Shown here in pieces: positions 9,620-19,956 of a stretch of DNA of 64,000 bases. The notes under the pieces were generated by a model. That model was not told where the DNA came from and did not search any database. It worked only from the letters and a program-made list of their open reading frames with translations. This DNA comes from Lactobacillaceae bacterium (GTDB lineage Bacteria; Pseudomonadota; Alphaproteobacteria; RF32; CAG-239): positions 21,450-85,449 of the forward strand of contig JAISVX010000005.1 in the NCBI GenBank assembly GCA_031271345.1, given 5' to 3'. Positions within the stretch are counted from its first letter, which is position 1; every line of letters starts with the position of its first letter. The position numbers and the translations under genes are program-made.

Positions 9620-10531
9620 TTATTTTACTCCGTACCGCAATTTTGCCGAACGAGAACGTCTGTTCGCGCTTAACTCATCCTTTGACGGCGCGATTGCTTT
9701 CGACACTTCGCTCAACACTGCTTTTTCTTTTGTAACTTCCGGCATATACCTTGACGCATTCGGGGTTTTTCCGCTTTTTTCTTTGAAAAAGTTCTTAACA
9801 ATTCTGTCTTCCAGCGAATGGAATGTCACAACAACCAGCCTTCCTCCGACATCTAACAGAGAGGCCGCCGATTCCAAACCTCTTTCAAGCTCGCCAAGCT
9901 CGTCATTAACCGCTATTCTTAAAGCTTGAAAAGTTTTTGTCGCGGGGTCTATATCTTTGCCGCCGCCTACAACTGTGCGGATTATGCTTGCAAGCTCAGT
10001 GGTTGTTTCTATCGGATTATGTTTTCTATAATCGGCAATTTTCTTTGCTATTACTCTTGATTTGCGTTCTTCGCCATAATTATAAATTAAGTCCGCCAAG
10101 TCTTTTTCCGACAAATCGTTTACCAAATCTTTTGCGGAGATTCCATCGCAAGACATTCTCATATCAAGCGGAGCTTCTTTGGAAAAGGAAAAACCTCTCG
10201 CGCCCTCATCAAGCTGCATAGATGAAACCCCAATATCAAAAACGAAACCATCCACCTGCACATCGGGAGCGATTAGTTCCGCTATATCGCCAAACCGACC
10301 CAAAATAAAATTGAATCTGCCGCCATACGCCTTTTTAAGCTCATTTGCTCTTGAGATAACATTTGGATCCCTGTCAACCGCATAAACTTTGCAGTCCGCA
10401 GATTTAAGTATCGCCTCCGAATAGCCGCCATTGCCAAATGTGCAGTCCACATAGGTCTTGCCATCTTTTATATCCAAACTTTGCAAAACCTCTTTAAGCA
10501 TTACTGGAAAATGTTTTTGCTTTTCGACCAT
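9620..10531 (-). CDS. rsmH: 16S rRNA (cytosine1402-N4)-methyltransferase
   Basis: HFPVMLKEVLQSL...YVDCTFGNGGYS...; typical MraW sequence. Confidence 0.95.
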   Translation of the reverse strand: MVEKQKHFPVMLKEVLQSLDIKDGKTYVDCTFGNGGYSEAILKSADCKVYAVDRDPNVISRANELKKAYGGRFNFILGRFGDIAELIAPDVQVDGFVFDIGVSSMQLDEGARGFSFSKEAPLDMRMSCDGISAKDLVNDLSEKDLADLIYNYGEERKSRVIAKKIADYRKHNPIETTTELASIIRTVVGGGKDIDPATKTFQALRIAVNDELGELERGLESAASLLDVGGRLVVVTFHSLEDRIVKNFFKEKSGKTPNASRYMPEVTKEKAVLSEVSKAIAPSKDELSANRRSRSAKLRYGVK

Positions 10532-11007
10532 TACTTATCTCCTTTGCCGAGAGACGGACGGTTCTTTAAAGCTTCTTTGCGAATTCTGTCTTCTTCTTTT
10601 TTCCAGTTTTCTGAATTCCAAATTTGAAACTTTTTGCCTTTACCGACAAAAACAGCGGTATCTGTAATTTCCGCATGGGACAGCAATTTTTCCGTGAGCA
10701 ATACTCTTCCTGTACTGTCGAACTGAAACCTCCTTGCGTCGCCAAAAATTATGCTGGTTAAATCATCCTGCTCCTGGGAAAAGAAATCTAACGAGGTTTC
10801 AATATCAACCGCAAGCTTGTCTAAAAGCTCTTCCGTGCAGCCCTCAATACATGGCGAAGTCAAGCTTCTGTAGCACACTATTTCAGTTGATAAATCTTTA
10901 ACTATCGCACGGTAATCCGCAGGCAAGGAAACCCTGCCTTTAGAGTCTACCTTGTTTATTACTGTATCCATGAAAAGAAAATTTCTTCTCAATATACGTC
11001 TCCGCAA
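10531..11007 (-). CDS. mraZ: Transcriptional regulator MraZ
   Basis: VDSKGRVSLPADYR and DSTGRVLL duplicated SpoVT/AbrB-like motifs; first dcw gene; likely start at the internal Met of MDTVINKVDSKGR. Confidence 0.88.
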   Translation of the reverse strand: MRRRILRRNFLFMDTVINKVDSKGRVSLPADYRAIVKDLSTEIVCYRSLTSPCIEGCTEELLDKLAVDIETSLDFFSQEQDDLTSIIFGDARRFQFDSTGRVLLTEKLLSHAEITDTAVFVGKGKKFQIWNSENWKKEEDRIRKEALKNRPSLGKGDK

Positions 11008-11036
11008 AAAGTTAAAATATATTTAAATAGTATATC

Positions 11037-11073
11037 ATGGGATTTTATGGTATGCAATGGGAATTTTTGGAAT
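11037..11073. promoter_or_regulatory. Putative MraZ-binding repeat cluster
   Basis: ATGGgatttt ATGGtatgca ATGGgaattt tTGGaat: four TGG cores at exactly 10-bp spacing upstream of mraZ. Confidence 0.5.
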
Positions 11074-11345
11074 CATAACTATTTTTTAACCGAATAATCA
11101 ATATTTGGTATATCCATAAATAAAAAACACCATATATTGACCAGCGGCATTTAAGAAATTTTAATAAATTGTTGATAAGGCTGTGCATAACATTAAAACG
11201 CGGATAAAAATGCTCAAAGAACAACCACATACACTGTATTTGTTATTCCGAATCGGAAATTAAAAACTTTAGAGCAGACAATGACAATACGGCGCATGTT
11301 TTATAAAAACACTTGCTTTTATTTACCCAAAATATTAATCTTCGG

Positions 11346-11720
11346 AAAGGTGGTCGGATAGCTGCGCCAAACATATCTCGAAAGAGGTTTGGCGAGGAAA
11401 GTCCGGACTTCATGGAGACAAAGTACCAGATAACGTCTGGCTGGGGAAACCCAAGGGAAAGTGCCACAGAAAATTACCGCCCGCCGTCGCGAAAGCTATG
11501 GTGGGTAAGGTTGAAAAGGCGGGGTAAAAGCCCACCGCAGAAATGGCAACACTTCTGGCAAGGTAAACCCTACTTGAAGCAAGACCAAGAATGGAGATTA
11601 TGCAGAGCGTTTCCACTCTGTTCCTAATGGTAGGTCGCGTTGAGCTAATATGGCGACATTTAGCCCAGATGAATAGCTATCGCTTGAAAAAGCACAGAAT
11701 CCGGCTTATAGACCACCTTA
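11346..11720 (+). ncRNA. rnpB: RNase P RNA (bacterial class A)
   Basis: GAGGAAAGTCCGGACTTCATGGAGAC near 5' end, GATGAATAGCTATC...ACAGAATCCGGCTTATAGACCACC at 3' end. Confidence 0.95.
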
Positions 11721-11745
11721 TTTTTTATTGATATGGAGTTTTAAT

Positions 11746-12600
11746 ATGCAACAGCAAACTGTAAAAGAATTTAGCATTGACGATGGGATAGGACTGCATT
11801 CCGGAAATATTGCAAAATTAAGATTTCTGCCCGCAAAAGAAAACACGGGCATTGTTTTTAGAAGAGTCGATTTAGAAAATAAACCAGAAATCAAAGCTTT
11901 ATACAGTAATGTTGTCGATACAAAAAACTCTACGAATCTCGGATTTGACGGCAAAATGTATGTCAGAACAATTGAGCATTTAATGTGCGGTTTATATATG
12001 GCGGGCGTGGACAATGCAATTGTTGAAATAGATAATGAGGAAATGCCGATTTTTGACGGAAGCGCCTCAATATTCAGCGAAATGTTCAAAAAAGATAAAA
12101 TCATTGCCCAAAATGCCCCAAGAAAGTTTTTAAAAGTAAAAAAAGCCGCGGGTTTTACAGATAACAATGGAAACACCGTATCTATCAAACCTTATAACAA
12201 CGGCTTAAAAGTAAATTTTGAAATAGAGTTTCCCTCCCCGATTGTCGGACATCAAATGTTTTCGGCAAAAATTGATAATGATATTTATCAAAAAGAGATT
12301 ATGGATTCCCGCACTTTTTGCGAAAAATATCAGGTGGATTACCTACAGTCGATAGGCTTGGCAAAAGGCGGAAGTTTAGATAACGCCGTTGTTTTAGACG
12401 GAGATAAAATCCTCAACCCCGGCGGGCTTCGCCATGAAAAAGAATGCGTCAATCATAAAGTTTTAGATATAATCGGAGACATGTATACTTCGGGATACCA
12501 TATTATCGGTGAAATAACAGCTTCTAAAACTGGACATTTTCACAGTAATGAGTTATTAAAAATATTGTTTAGCGATACTGAAAATTATGAAATAATTTAG
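11746..12600 (+). CDS. lpxC: UDP-3-O-acyl-N-acetylglucosamine deacetylase
   Basis: GIGLHSG, EHLMCGLYMAGVDN, KVLDIIGD motifs; ATG at 11746 with GGAG upstream. Confidence 0.93.
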   Translation: MQQQTVKEFSIDDGIGLHSGNIAKLRFLPAKENTGIVFRRVDLENKPEIKALYSNVVDTKNSTNLGFDGKMYVRTIEHLMCGLYMAGVDNAIVEIDNEEMPIFDGSASIFSEMFKKDKIIAQNAPRKFLKVKKAAGFTDNNGNTVSIKPYNNGLKVNFEIEFPSPIVGHQMFSAKIDNDIYQKEIMDSRTFCEKYQVDYLQSIGLAKGGSLDNAVVLDGDKILNPGGLRHEKECVNHKVLDIIGDMYTSGYHIIGEITASKTGHFHSNELLKILFSDTENYEII

Positions 12601-12609
12601 GGATAAAAA

Positions 12610-13353
12610 ATGCCAAAAATAAAAGCTTTATTATCTGCGCTGCTAGTTATGTTTGTTATAACTGGATGCGCAAGCACCCCTCAGGAAAAAAAGGAATATT
12701 CCGCCGAAGGTCTCTATATGAGAGGTTATAAATATATGGAAAGAACGTCATATAAACAGGCGGCGACGTATTTTGAGAGGCTTGAGATTGAGCATCCGTA
12801 TTCCAGATGGGCGGTAAAAGCCAAAATAATGACCGCTTACGCACATTATAAAGCCAAACAATATGACGACGCTGTTATGGCGCTGGACAGATTTATCAGG
12901 TTTCACCCGGGAAACAAAGACGTTGCTTACGCATATTACTTAAAAGCAAGGTGCTATTACGACCAAATCGGCGTTATAGAAAAAGACCAAAGCGTAACTG
13001 AAAAAGCTTTTGAAGCTCTAAATCAGGTAATTTTGCGTTTCCCATATACCGAATATGCCGAAGACGCCAGAGCCAAAGCCGTTCTCGCATTTAATTATAT
13101 GGCGGGGCAGGAAATGGAAGTCGGATACTATTACTTAACGCAGAAAAATTATCTTTCCGCATTAAACAGATTTTCAACCGTTGTAAACGAGTATCAGACA
13201 ACGACTTATATTGAAGAAGCTTTGTTCCGCCAAATTGAAGTATATGTTACTCTAGGTTTAGGCGATGAAGCCGACGGCAATTTAAGAGTTTTAGAACATA
13301 ACTATCCAAAATCCGAATGGACCAAAAAAGCTCAACAGCTTCTTAAAAAATAG
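12610..13353 (+). CDS. bamD: Outer membrane assembly lipoprotein BamD
   Basis: Lipobox TGCAS; TPR-rich YfiO-like sequence; next to recN. Confidence 0.88.
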   Translation: MPKIKALLSALLVMFVITGCASTPQEKKEYSAEGLYMRGYKYMERTSYKQAATYFERLEIEHPYSRWAVKAKIMTAYAHYKAKQYDDAVMALDRFIRFHPGNKDVAYAYYLKARCYYDQIGVIEKDQSVTEKAFEALNQVILRFPYTEYAEDARAKAVLAFNYMAGQEMEVGYYYLTQKNYLSALNRFSTVVNEYQTTTYIEEALFRQIEVYVTLGLGDEADGNLRVLEHNYPKSEWTKKAQQLLKK

Positions 13354-13360
13354 GTAAAAA

Positions 13361-15022
13361 ATGCTGCTATCGCTCGCTGTCAGAAATTTAGTTCTTATCG
13401 ATAAGTTAGATTTAGACTTTAATCAGGGTTTAAGCGTGCTTACCGGCGAAACAGGCGCGGGCAAATCTATTTTGCTTGATGCTCTCGGTTTGGTTCTTGG
13501 AGACAGGGCAGAAACATCTTTAATCAGACACGGTGAAGATAAACTGACTGTAAGCGCCATTTTTAAGGTTAACAACGCCCATCCCGTATATGCTGTTTTA
13601 GATGAATATGAAGTTGATACCGACGGCGACGAAATAAGCATTAAAAGGACTTTGGACAAGGAAGGCAAAGGGAAAATCTTTGTCAATGACCAGCCGGTTA
13701 CCGCAAAGCTTTTAAAAGAAATCGGCAAACTGCTGGTTGAAGTTCACGGGCAATTTGACAACCACGGTTTGTTAAACCCCGCCAATCATCTGGGCGTATT
13801 AGACGCTTACGGAAACTATCCCGAACTTCTTGACGCGGCAAAGACCGATTACCAGAATTATAAAATCAGCAGAACCAAGAGGATTGAAGCTTCCGCCATT
13901 TTGGAAAAAGCAAAAAAAGACGAGGAAAATCTACGCCACTGGATTAACGAGCTGGAAAAATTGAAGCTGGTTCAAAACGAGGAAGAAGTTTTAGCGAAAA
14001 AAAGACTGGAACTAATGAATGCGGAAAAGCTGATTGAGGGTCTAAATTATGCTTATAACGCATTAACTCAGGGAACGGATACTCCTTCCGCCATCAGGCA
14101 GGCAGCAGCGGCAATCTCAAAAGCCAACCAGTTTGTCGAGGGAAAATACGACGATATTATTGAAATGCTTGACCAGGCGCTGATACTTGTCAGCGAAGCG
14201 GCAAACTCTATTGAAGGCTCTGCGGAAACAATATCGTCTGACCGAAACGAGCTTGAAAATATTGAAGGCAGGTTATTTGCCCTTAAAGCCATGGCAAGAA
14301 AACATAATACCACCGTCGCCATGCTTTCGGATACTCTGGCAAATTTCAGAAACCAGTTAAGCACAATCGAACTTGGAGAAGAAAATATAAACAGCCTTCG
14401 CAAAGAAGAAGAAAAAAACAAACTGGAATTTTTAAAAACCGCAAAAGAGCTGTCGAAAAAGAGAATTGAAGCGGCAAAAAACCTTGATAAAAATGTGATG
14501 CTGGAACTTGCGCCATTAAAAATGGAAAAAGCAAAATTTATTACCATTATTGAAGAGGTCGATGAAAACTCTTGGTCTGCCAGCGGCATTGATAATGTAT
14601 ATTTTACCGTTTCAACAAATCCTAACTCTCCTCAGGGACCAATCAATAAAATTGCGTCAGGCGGCGAACTCGCAAGATTTATGCTGGCGCTAAAGTTAAA
14701 CCTCGCGCAAAGCTCAAGCGTTAAAACCATGATATTTGATGAAATTGACACAGGCATAGGCGGAGCAACCGCTCAGGCTGTCGGAGACCGACTGGCTAGG
14801 CTTGCGAAAGACGTTCAAATTTTGGTCGTTACGCATTCCCCTCAGGTTGCCGCCAAAGGCGACAACCATTTTAAAGTTGAAAAATTTACAAAAAACAATA
14901 TCACCACTACAAAAGTCGTTGAACTTGACAAAAAAGAAAAGCAGGAAGAAATCGCGCGCATGTTAAGCGGCGAGCAAATATCCGAAGAAGCAAGAGCTGC
15001 TGCGAATGTTTTAATCGGATAA
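13361..15022 (+). CDS. recN: DNA repair protein RecN
   Basis: TGETGAGKSILLDALGL Walker A; IASGGELARFMLALK signature. Confidence 0.95.
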   Translation: MLLSLAVRNLVLIDKLDLDFNQGLSVLTGETGAGKSILLDALGLVLGDRAETSLIRHGEDKLTVSAIFKVNNAHPVYAVLDEYEVDTDGDEISIKRTLDKEGKGKIFVNDQPVTAKLLKEIGKLLVEVHGQFDNHGLLNPANHLGVLDAYGNYPELLDAAKTDYQNYKISRTKRIEASAILEKAKKDEENLRHWINELEKLKLVQNEEEVLAKKRLELMNAEKLIEGLNYAYNALTQGTDTPSAIRQAAAAISKANQFVEGKYDDIIEMLDQALILVSEAANSIEGSAETISSDRNELENIEGRLFALKAMARKHNTTVAMLSDTLANFRNQLSTIELGEENINSLRKEEEKNKLEFLKTAKELSKKRIEAAKNLDKNVMLELAPLKMEKAKFITIIEEVDENSWSASGIDNVYFTVSTNPNSPQGPINKIASGGELARFMLALKLNLAQSSSVKTMIFDEIDTGIGGATAQAVGDRLARLAKDVQILVVTHSPQVAAKGDNHFKVEKFTKNNITTTKVVELDKKEKQEEIARMLSGEQISEEARAAANVLIG

Positions 15023-15027
15023 AAAAA

Positions 15028-15056
15028 TTGACAAAAATTTTGTTTAATGATATTAT
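15028..15056 (+). promoter_or_regulatory. Sigma-70-type promoter upstream of SET-domain gene
   Basis: TTGACA-17 nt-TATTAT. Confidence 0.7.
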
Positions 15057-15098
15057 GCACTCAATAAATTTTACTATTGATAACCTAAAAATATCATT

Positions 15099-15494
15099 AT
15101 GATACTAATAAGCTACGAAGTTAAAAACTCTGCTGTTCATGGAACTGGTATCTTTACAAAGGAACGCATAAAAAAAGGCTCGTTGATTGCAAAAGCCAGC
15201 CCTATGTTGGACCTGAACATACCGCCTTCCGTTTTCGAAACTCTGGAAAAAAGAGAAAAAGACGAAATTCTTTACTGGGGATACTACGACAAACGCAGCG
15301 GAAACTACCATGTTGATTTCGACAATACAAAGTTTATCAATCACTCAAAAGATGGAAATGTTACCTGGGACCCGGCTCATCAAGATATGCATCTAATCGC
15401 AAAAAGAGATATAGACATCGGCGAAGAGCTAACCCAAAACTATCTGGAGTTTGAAAGTATTGAAGAGCTTCAAAAAAGAGGCATAAGCCAGTAA
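15099..15494 (+). CDS. SET domain-containing protein
   Basis: GTGIFTKERIKKGSLI...FINHSKDGNVTWD...KRDIDIGEELTQNY SET-domain motifs. Confidence 0.8.
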   Translation: MILISYEVKNSAVHGTGIFTKERIKKGSLIAKASPMLDLNIPPSVFETLEKREKDEILYWGYYDKRSGNYHVDFDNTKFINHSKDGNVTWDPAHQDMHLIAKRDIDIGEELTQNYLEFESIEELQKRGISQ

Positions 15495-15516
15495 AACGGC
15501 GAAAAGCTGAACATTA

Positions 15517-15556
15517 AAAAGAAACTTCCCCCCAAAAAAGGGAAGTTTCTTTTTTA
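15517..15556 (+). terminator. Intrinsic terminator after SET-domain gene
   Basis: AAGAAACTTCCC...GGGAAGTTTCTTTTTT. Confidence 0.8.
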
Positions 15557-15630
15557 AATTATGTCTTGCGTAAATGTAAATTTAATATAATATTTGGGAC
15601 AAAATAAGACTGTTTTAAGGATTTGATGAG

Positions 15631-17259
15631 ATGAAAAAAGAGTTGGTTGAGAGATTAATTGGCAAAGATGTAAAAGACCTTTCTTTTTGGGAAGAAAAAT
15701 TTCCTCAAAGAAGCGCGGGAATTGTTACCAGAGTTGCGCCAAGCCCAACAGGTTTTATGCATATCGGAAACATGATTGCAGCTGTCATCCCAGAACGGTT
15801 CGCGCATAAAAACAACGGCGTGTTCATGCTTCGCATAGAAGATACGGACACCAAAAGAAAAGTTGACGGCGCTGTTGATTTGGTTATTTCATCGCTTAAT
15901 GATTTCGGCATTGTCCCAGACGAAGGTCCCGTCTCCGAAACAAAAGAAGTCGGAAACTATGGTCCATATTTTCAAAGCCAAAGAACAGACATTTATAAAA
16001 GCGGCATAAAATATCTTCTGGAAAATGATTTGGGATACCCATGTTTTTGCACCGAAGAAGAACTCGACCAAGCAAGAAAAGAGCAAACAGCTTTAAAAAT
16101 GCGTCCCGGATATTATGGCAAATGGGCAAAATACCGCAACGCGCCAGAAGAATTAATCGAAAAGCTTCTTGATGAAGGAAAGCCATACATCTTCCGTTTC
16201 AGAGCTGGCGGCGAATGGGATAAAAAACGCTATTTTGACGACGTGACCAAAGGCAAGGTTCTAATGCCTGAAAATGATATTGATATTGTAATCATGAAGT
16301 CGGACGGTCTTCCAACATATCACTTCGCTCACGCAATTGACGACCATTTTATGAGAACGACCCATGTTATCAGGGGCGACGAATGGCTGGCTTCTCTGCC
16401 TTTGCACATTCAGCTGTTTGAAGCTTTTGGCTGGACGCCTCCAAAATATGCGCATATCGCACCTATCCAAAAACTTGATGACGGCAACCGCCGCAAGCTT
16501 AGCAAGCGTAAAGACCCAGAAGCAAATATTTCTTACTATTTCGAACAAGGCTACCCTGTCGAAGCAATCAAAGAATATCTAATTAATCTGGCAAACTCTA
16601 ATTTTGAAGACTTTAAAAAAGCAAACCCTGTCAATCCTATTGAAAACTTTGATTTCAAGCTGGAAAATCTAAACAACAGCGGCGCATTGCTCGACTTTAA
16701 AAAGCTTGATAATATTTCCAAAGAGTTTATCGCGACTTTATCATCCTCCGAGCTATATGACAGGCTTCTTATCTGGGCGGAACAATATGATGAAAAGCTC
16801 GCGAAAAAGCTAAAAGAAAACAAAGACTATATCAAATCTATTTTGGCAATTGAACGCGATGGAGTAGAAAAGGTTCGCAAAGACTTTTACATCTTGTCAA
16901 AAATTAATGAAGAAATCAGCTTCTTCTTTAATGATGAATTTTCCTTTGATAAAAAAGATTTTCCTGTCAGCGAAGAATTTGTAAAAGAAATTCTCAACGC
17001 ATATATTCCGACATATAATCACTCTGCGAATAAAGAAGAATGGTTTGAAAATGTCAAAGAAACCGCCGCAAAATCAGGTTATGCAAAAAATGCGAAAGAA
17101 AAAGACAAAGACCCTGAAGCATATAAAGGAACAGTATCCGACGTCGCCACAATTTTGCGCGTTTTAATTACCGGCAGAACCCAGTCGCCGGATTTGTATG
17201 CGATTATGCAGATTTTAGGAAAAGACGAAACCTTAAAAAGGCTCAAAGCCGGACTATAA
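15631..17259 (+). CDS. gltX: Glutamate-tRNA ligase
   Basis: RVAPSPTGFMHIGN (HIGH) and RKLSKRKDPEA (KMSKS) motifs. Confidence 0.92.
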   Translation: MKKELVERLIGKDVKDLSFWEEKFPQRSAGIVTRVAPSPTGFMHIGNMIAAVIPERFAHKNNGVFMLRIEDTDTKRKVDGAVDLVISSLNDFGIVPDEGPVSETKEVGNYGPYFQSQRTDIYKSGIKYLLENDLGYPCFCTEEELDQARKEQTALKMRPGYYGKWAKYRNAPEELIEKLLDEGKPYIFRFRAGGEWDKKRYFDDVTKGKVLMPENDIDIVIMKSDGLPTYHFAHAIDDHFMRTTHVIRGDEWLASLPLHIQLFEAFGWTPPKYAHIAPIQKLDDGNRRKLSKRKDPEANISYYFEQGYPVEAIKEYLINLANSNFEDFKKANPVNPIENFDFKLENLNNSGALLDFKKLDNISKEFIATLSSSELYDRLLIWAEQYDEKLAKKLKENKDYIKSILAIERDGVEKVRKDFYILSKINEEISFFFNDEFSFDKKDFPVSEEFVKEILNAYIPTYNHSANKEEWFENVKETAAKSGYAKNAKEKDKDPEAYKGTVSDVATILRVLITGRTQSPDLYAIMQILGKDETLKRLKAGL

Positions 17260-17305
17260 AATAAAGCTCCTCTAATGAGGAGCTTTAAAAAAACATGAGG
17301 CGCAA

Positions 17306-17725
17306 ATGAAAAAGAAAATTAATGTATCCGCAGCCATAGTTGTCGACAATGGAGAGATTCTTATTGCCCAGCGCAACAGAGAAAAAACGGCTGGATTAAT
17401 GTGGGAGTTTCCCGGCGGGAAAATTGAAGATGGCGAAACCATTGAACAAAGTCTGGTTCGAGAGTTTAAAGAAGAGCTTAATATGGATATAAAAGTCGGC
17501 AAGTTTTTCAAAACCGCCGAATATGACTATGATTTCGGATACATAACCCTTCATGTTTATTTTGCAAAAACTCTCAGTGGAAGAAATGTAAATTTAACGG
17601 CGCATGAAAAAATTGCCTGGATAAGACCGAGGCAATTTAACGAATATGACATTGCGGCGGCAGATGTTATTGTTGTGCGCGAACTGCTAGAACGCCTCCG
17701 AAATAATTCTCTATCTCTCTCTTAA
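17306..17725 (+). CDS. mutT: NUDIX hydrolase, MutT-like
   Basis: Nudix box GGKIEDGETIEQSLVREFKEEL. Confidence 0.85.
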   Translation: MKKKINVSAAIVVDNGEILIAQRNREKTAGLMWEFPGGKIEDGETIEQSLVREFKEELNMDIKVGKFFKTAEYDYDFGYITLHVYFAKTLSGRNVNLTAHEKIAWIRPRQFNEYDIAAADVIVVRELLERLRNNSLSLS

Positions 17726-18146
17726 CCTGACGCGGTGAACGAACCATGCGAAGCTTTACTTTACTTGTACCCGTGCCGGAGAAAGTAATTGTTCCATAGT
17801 TAAGAATTCTGCCAATTACCGTCTGTTTGATTTCTATAGATTCAACGCGGCTTAAAAGCAGCTCTTCAGATTTTACCCAGATTACACCGGTTTTTCTGAT
17901 AACGCGTTTGTTTGTCAGCGCCATTTCAATCACGGCGACAACAAAATATTTATAAATTGTTATTATCAAAAGAACAATAAACGGTATAATTGTCGGATAC
18001 GGCAGCGTGGTAGCATATAATGACGCCAGCGTTGCGAAACCCCATAACCATGTTTCAAGCCAGACAACGATATGCATCCTTATATATACAAGTATGTATT
18101 CATCAAAGGAAAGCGAACTTCTGATATAACTCGCGTTGTAATACAT
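17667..18146 (-). CDS. PH-domain (YdbS-like) membrane protein
   Basis: Two TM segments then LTNKRVIRKTGVIWVKSEELLLSRVESIEIKQTVIGRILNYGTITFSGTG. Confidence 0.8.
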   Translation of the reverse strand: MYYNASYIRSSLSFDEYILVYIRMHIVVWLETWLWGFATLASLYATTLPYPTIIPFIVLLIITIYKYFVVAVIEMALTNKRVIRKTGVIWVKSEELLLSRVESIEIKQTVIGRILNYGTITFSGTGTSKVKLRMVRSPRQVKREIENYFGGVLAVRAQQ

Positions 18147-18254
18147 AACATCTCCCCATAGTATATTTTTTTATTTTTTTTAGTTCTTTTTTTTGATAAA
18201 GGTATTATATAGTATAAATAAACAATTTGTCTATTTAAATAAAGGAGTTTTTTA

Positions 18255-18749
18255 ATGTTTAAGAGTTTTTTCAGAGAATTTAGAACTTTCGCAATGCGCG
18301 GCAATGTTATTGACATGGCGGTCGGTATCATTATCGGCGGCGCTTTTGGAAAAATAGTCGATTCACTTGTAAAAGACATATTGATGCCGCCAATCGGACT
18401 ATTGCTTGGCAAAGTAGACTTTACAAACCTATACGTAATCTTAAAAAACCCCAACCCGGAAGCTCATTACGCTTCTTTGGCAGCCGCGCAGCAGGCGGGC
18501 GCCATAACCATTAATATCGGAATGTTTTTAAACAGCTTTATCAGTTTCTTAATTGTCGCTTTTGCCGTGTTTCTTTTGATTAAGGGCATAAACAAGCTTC
18601 AGGCGGAAGTTATGAAAGGCGAAGAACCTGCGGCTCCGAACACTAAAACCTGCCCGTATTGCTATTCTATCATTAATATTAACGCGACAAGATGCCCTAA
18701 CTGCACATCAGAGTTAAACGTCAGCAATACGCCAAAGCCAGCCAAATAA
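18255..18749 (+). CDS. mscL: Large-conductance mechanosensitive channel with C-terminal zinc ribbon
   Basis: [31 protein letters not shown]-terminal CPYC...CPNC. Confidence 0.93.
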   Translation: MFKSFFREFRTFAMRGNVIDMAVGIIIGGAFGKIVDSLVKDILMPPIGLLLGKVDFTNLYVILKNPNPEAHYASLAAAQQAGAITINIGMFLNSFISFLIVAFAVFLLIKGINKLQAEVMKGEEPAAPNTKTCPYCYSIININATRCPNCTSELNVSNTPKPAK

Positions 18750-18761
18750 TAGGAAACTTAC

Positions 18762-19694
18762 ATGGAAATTGACGTTAGTTTTGTAATGAGCGTATACAAT
18801 AAGGAATATTATCTTCCTCACGTATTAAAAGCGCTGATAAATCAGACTGGAGTTAAAAACCCGGAGTTTATTTTTGTTGACGACGTATCAAGCGATAAAT
18901 CTATCGACATAATTAAGGATATGACAAAGGGTCTCAACAACGTAACTCTCAAAATTAATGAAAAAAATATGGGAATAAGCCCGACTGTCAACAAAGCGAT
19001 TATGCTGGCAAAAGGCAAATGGGTCAGAATGCTCGACAGCGACGATATTTTTCCATTAGACTCAACGGAGAAAATGATTGAGCTTGCGGAAAAACATAAT
19101 GCCGATATTGTTTATGGAAACTTTAAAAAAACAGGCAAAAAAGCCGAAGAACTGACAAATATTTACATGGATAAAGATTTTGATTATAAGTACAGCGGCG
19201 ATACATTAATGACTATTCTCAACGGTCGCTTTACCAGAATGGGACAGCTTATAAAAAGAGAAGTTCTTCATAAAGCCAAAGGCGCGGATGAAAGAGTTTT
19301 TATCCAGGACGAGACTATCCCCCTCAGGGTCGGCATTCACGGTAGCGGTGTTATAAAAATTCACAGCGAAGTCGTTCTGGTTCCCGAAGAGATTGGAAAC
19401 TTTTCAGGAAACAAAACCCAACTAAATGCCGATAGGTTTTTAGCGTATTATCATACAATAAAAGACAATCAAAATCTCCCGCCAAAAGCTTTGAAAAGAA
19501 TGTATCAAAAAGCAGTTTCAGCATATTGGAAAGAGGTTAAGACCACAGCAAAACTTCCATATTTTACCGGCGCATTTTGGAATTATCTTGAAAATAAAAT
19601 GTTCAGACAAAAGCCAAATATCAAATATTTAGAGAAGATGAAAAAATACTTTGACAAGAAAACCAATTTCCGGCGAACCGCAAATTATACTTAA
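18762..19694 (+). CDS. Family 2 glycosyltransferase
   Basis: DVSFVMSVYNKEYYLPHVLKAL...FVDDVSSDKSIDII...MLDSDDI. Confidence 0.85.
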   Translation: MEIDVSFVMSVYNKEYYLPHVLKALINQTGVKNPEFIFVDDVSSDKSIDIIKDMTKGLNNVTLKINEKNMGISPTVNKAIMLAKGKWVRMLDSDDIFPLDSTEKMIELAEKHNADIVYGNFKKTGKKAEELTNIYMDKDFDYKYSGDTLMTILNGRFTRMGQLIKREVLHKAKGADERVFIQDETIPLRVGIHGSGVIKIHSEVVLVPEEIGNFSGNKTQLNADRFLAYYHTIKDNQNLPPKALKRMYQKAVSAYWKEVKTTAKLPYFTGAFWNYLENKMFRQKPNIKYLEKMKKYFDKKTNFRRTANYT

Positions 19695-19789
19695 ATTCAA
19701 ACAGGCGGGTTGAAATTAATTAAAAAATATGTTATATATTAAGAGTGGTGGTAAAAAACCGCCCTTAATATTAACAAAAGAGAAAGACA

Positions 19790-19954
19790 ATGAGGAAACG
19801 AAAATCAAAGTCAAACAACAGTGAGGGCCGAACGGGTACCTTACATTTCTATTCAACGGTAAACTCCGTAAGTTTATCTAATTCAACTAGTCTAAAGGCG
19901 CAGACCAATGAATTGCGCATGGTAAAAGGAAGTCAAATTCTGAAAGGAGTGTAA
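19790..19954 (+). CDS. Small ORF (54 aa) immediately upstream of GNAT gene
   Basis: MRKRKSKSNNSEGRTGTLHFYSTVNSVSLSNSTSLKAQTNELRMVKGSQILKGV*; not in ORF track because of length. Confidence 0.4.
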   Translation: MRKRKSKSNNSEGRTGTLHFYSTVNSVSLSNSTSLKAQTNELRMVKGSQILKGV

Positions 19955-19956
19955 TT

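Noticed and set aside
10179-10385. Small ORFs antisense to rsmH
   Set aside because: Overlap a conserved gene; no ribosome-binding site or homology.
14068-14589. 173-aa minus-strand ORF inside recN
   Set aside because: Ser/Phe-rich antisense frame of a coiled-coil region, no independent support.
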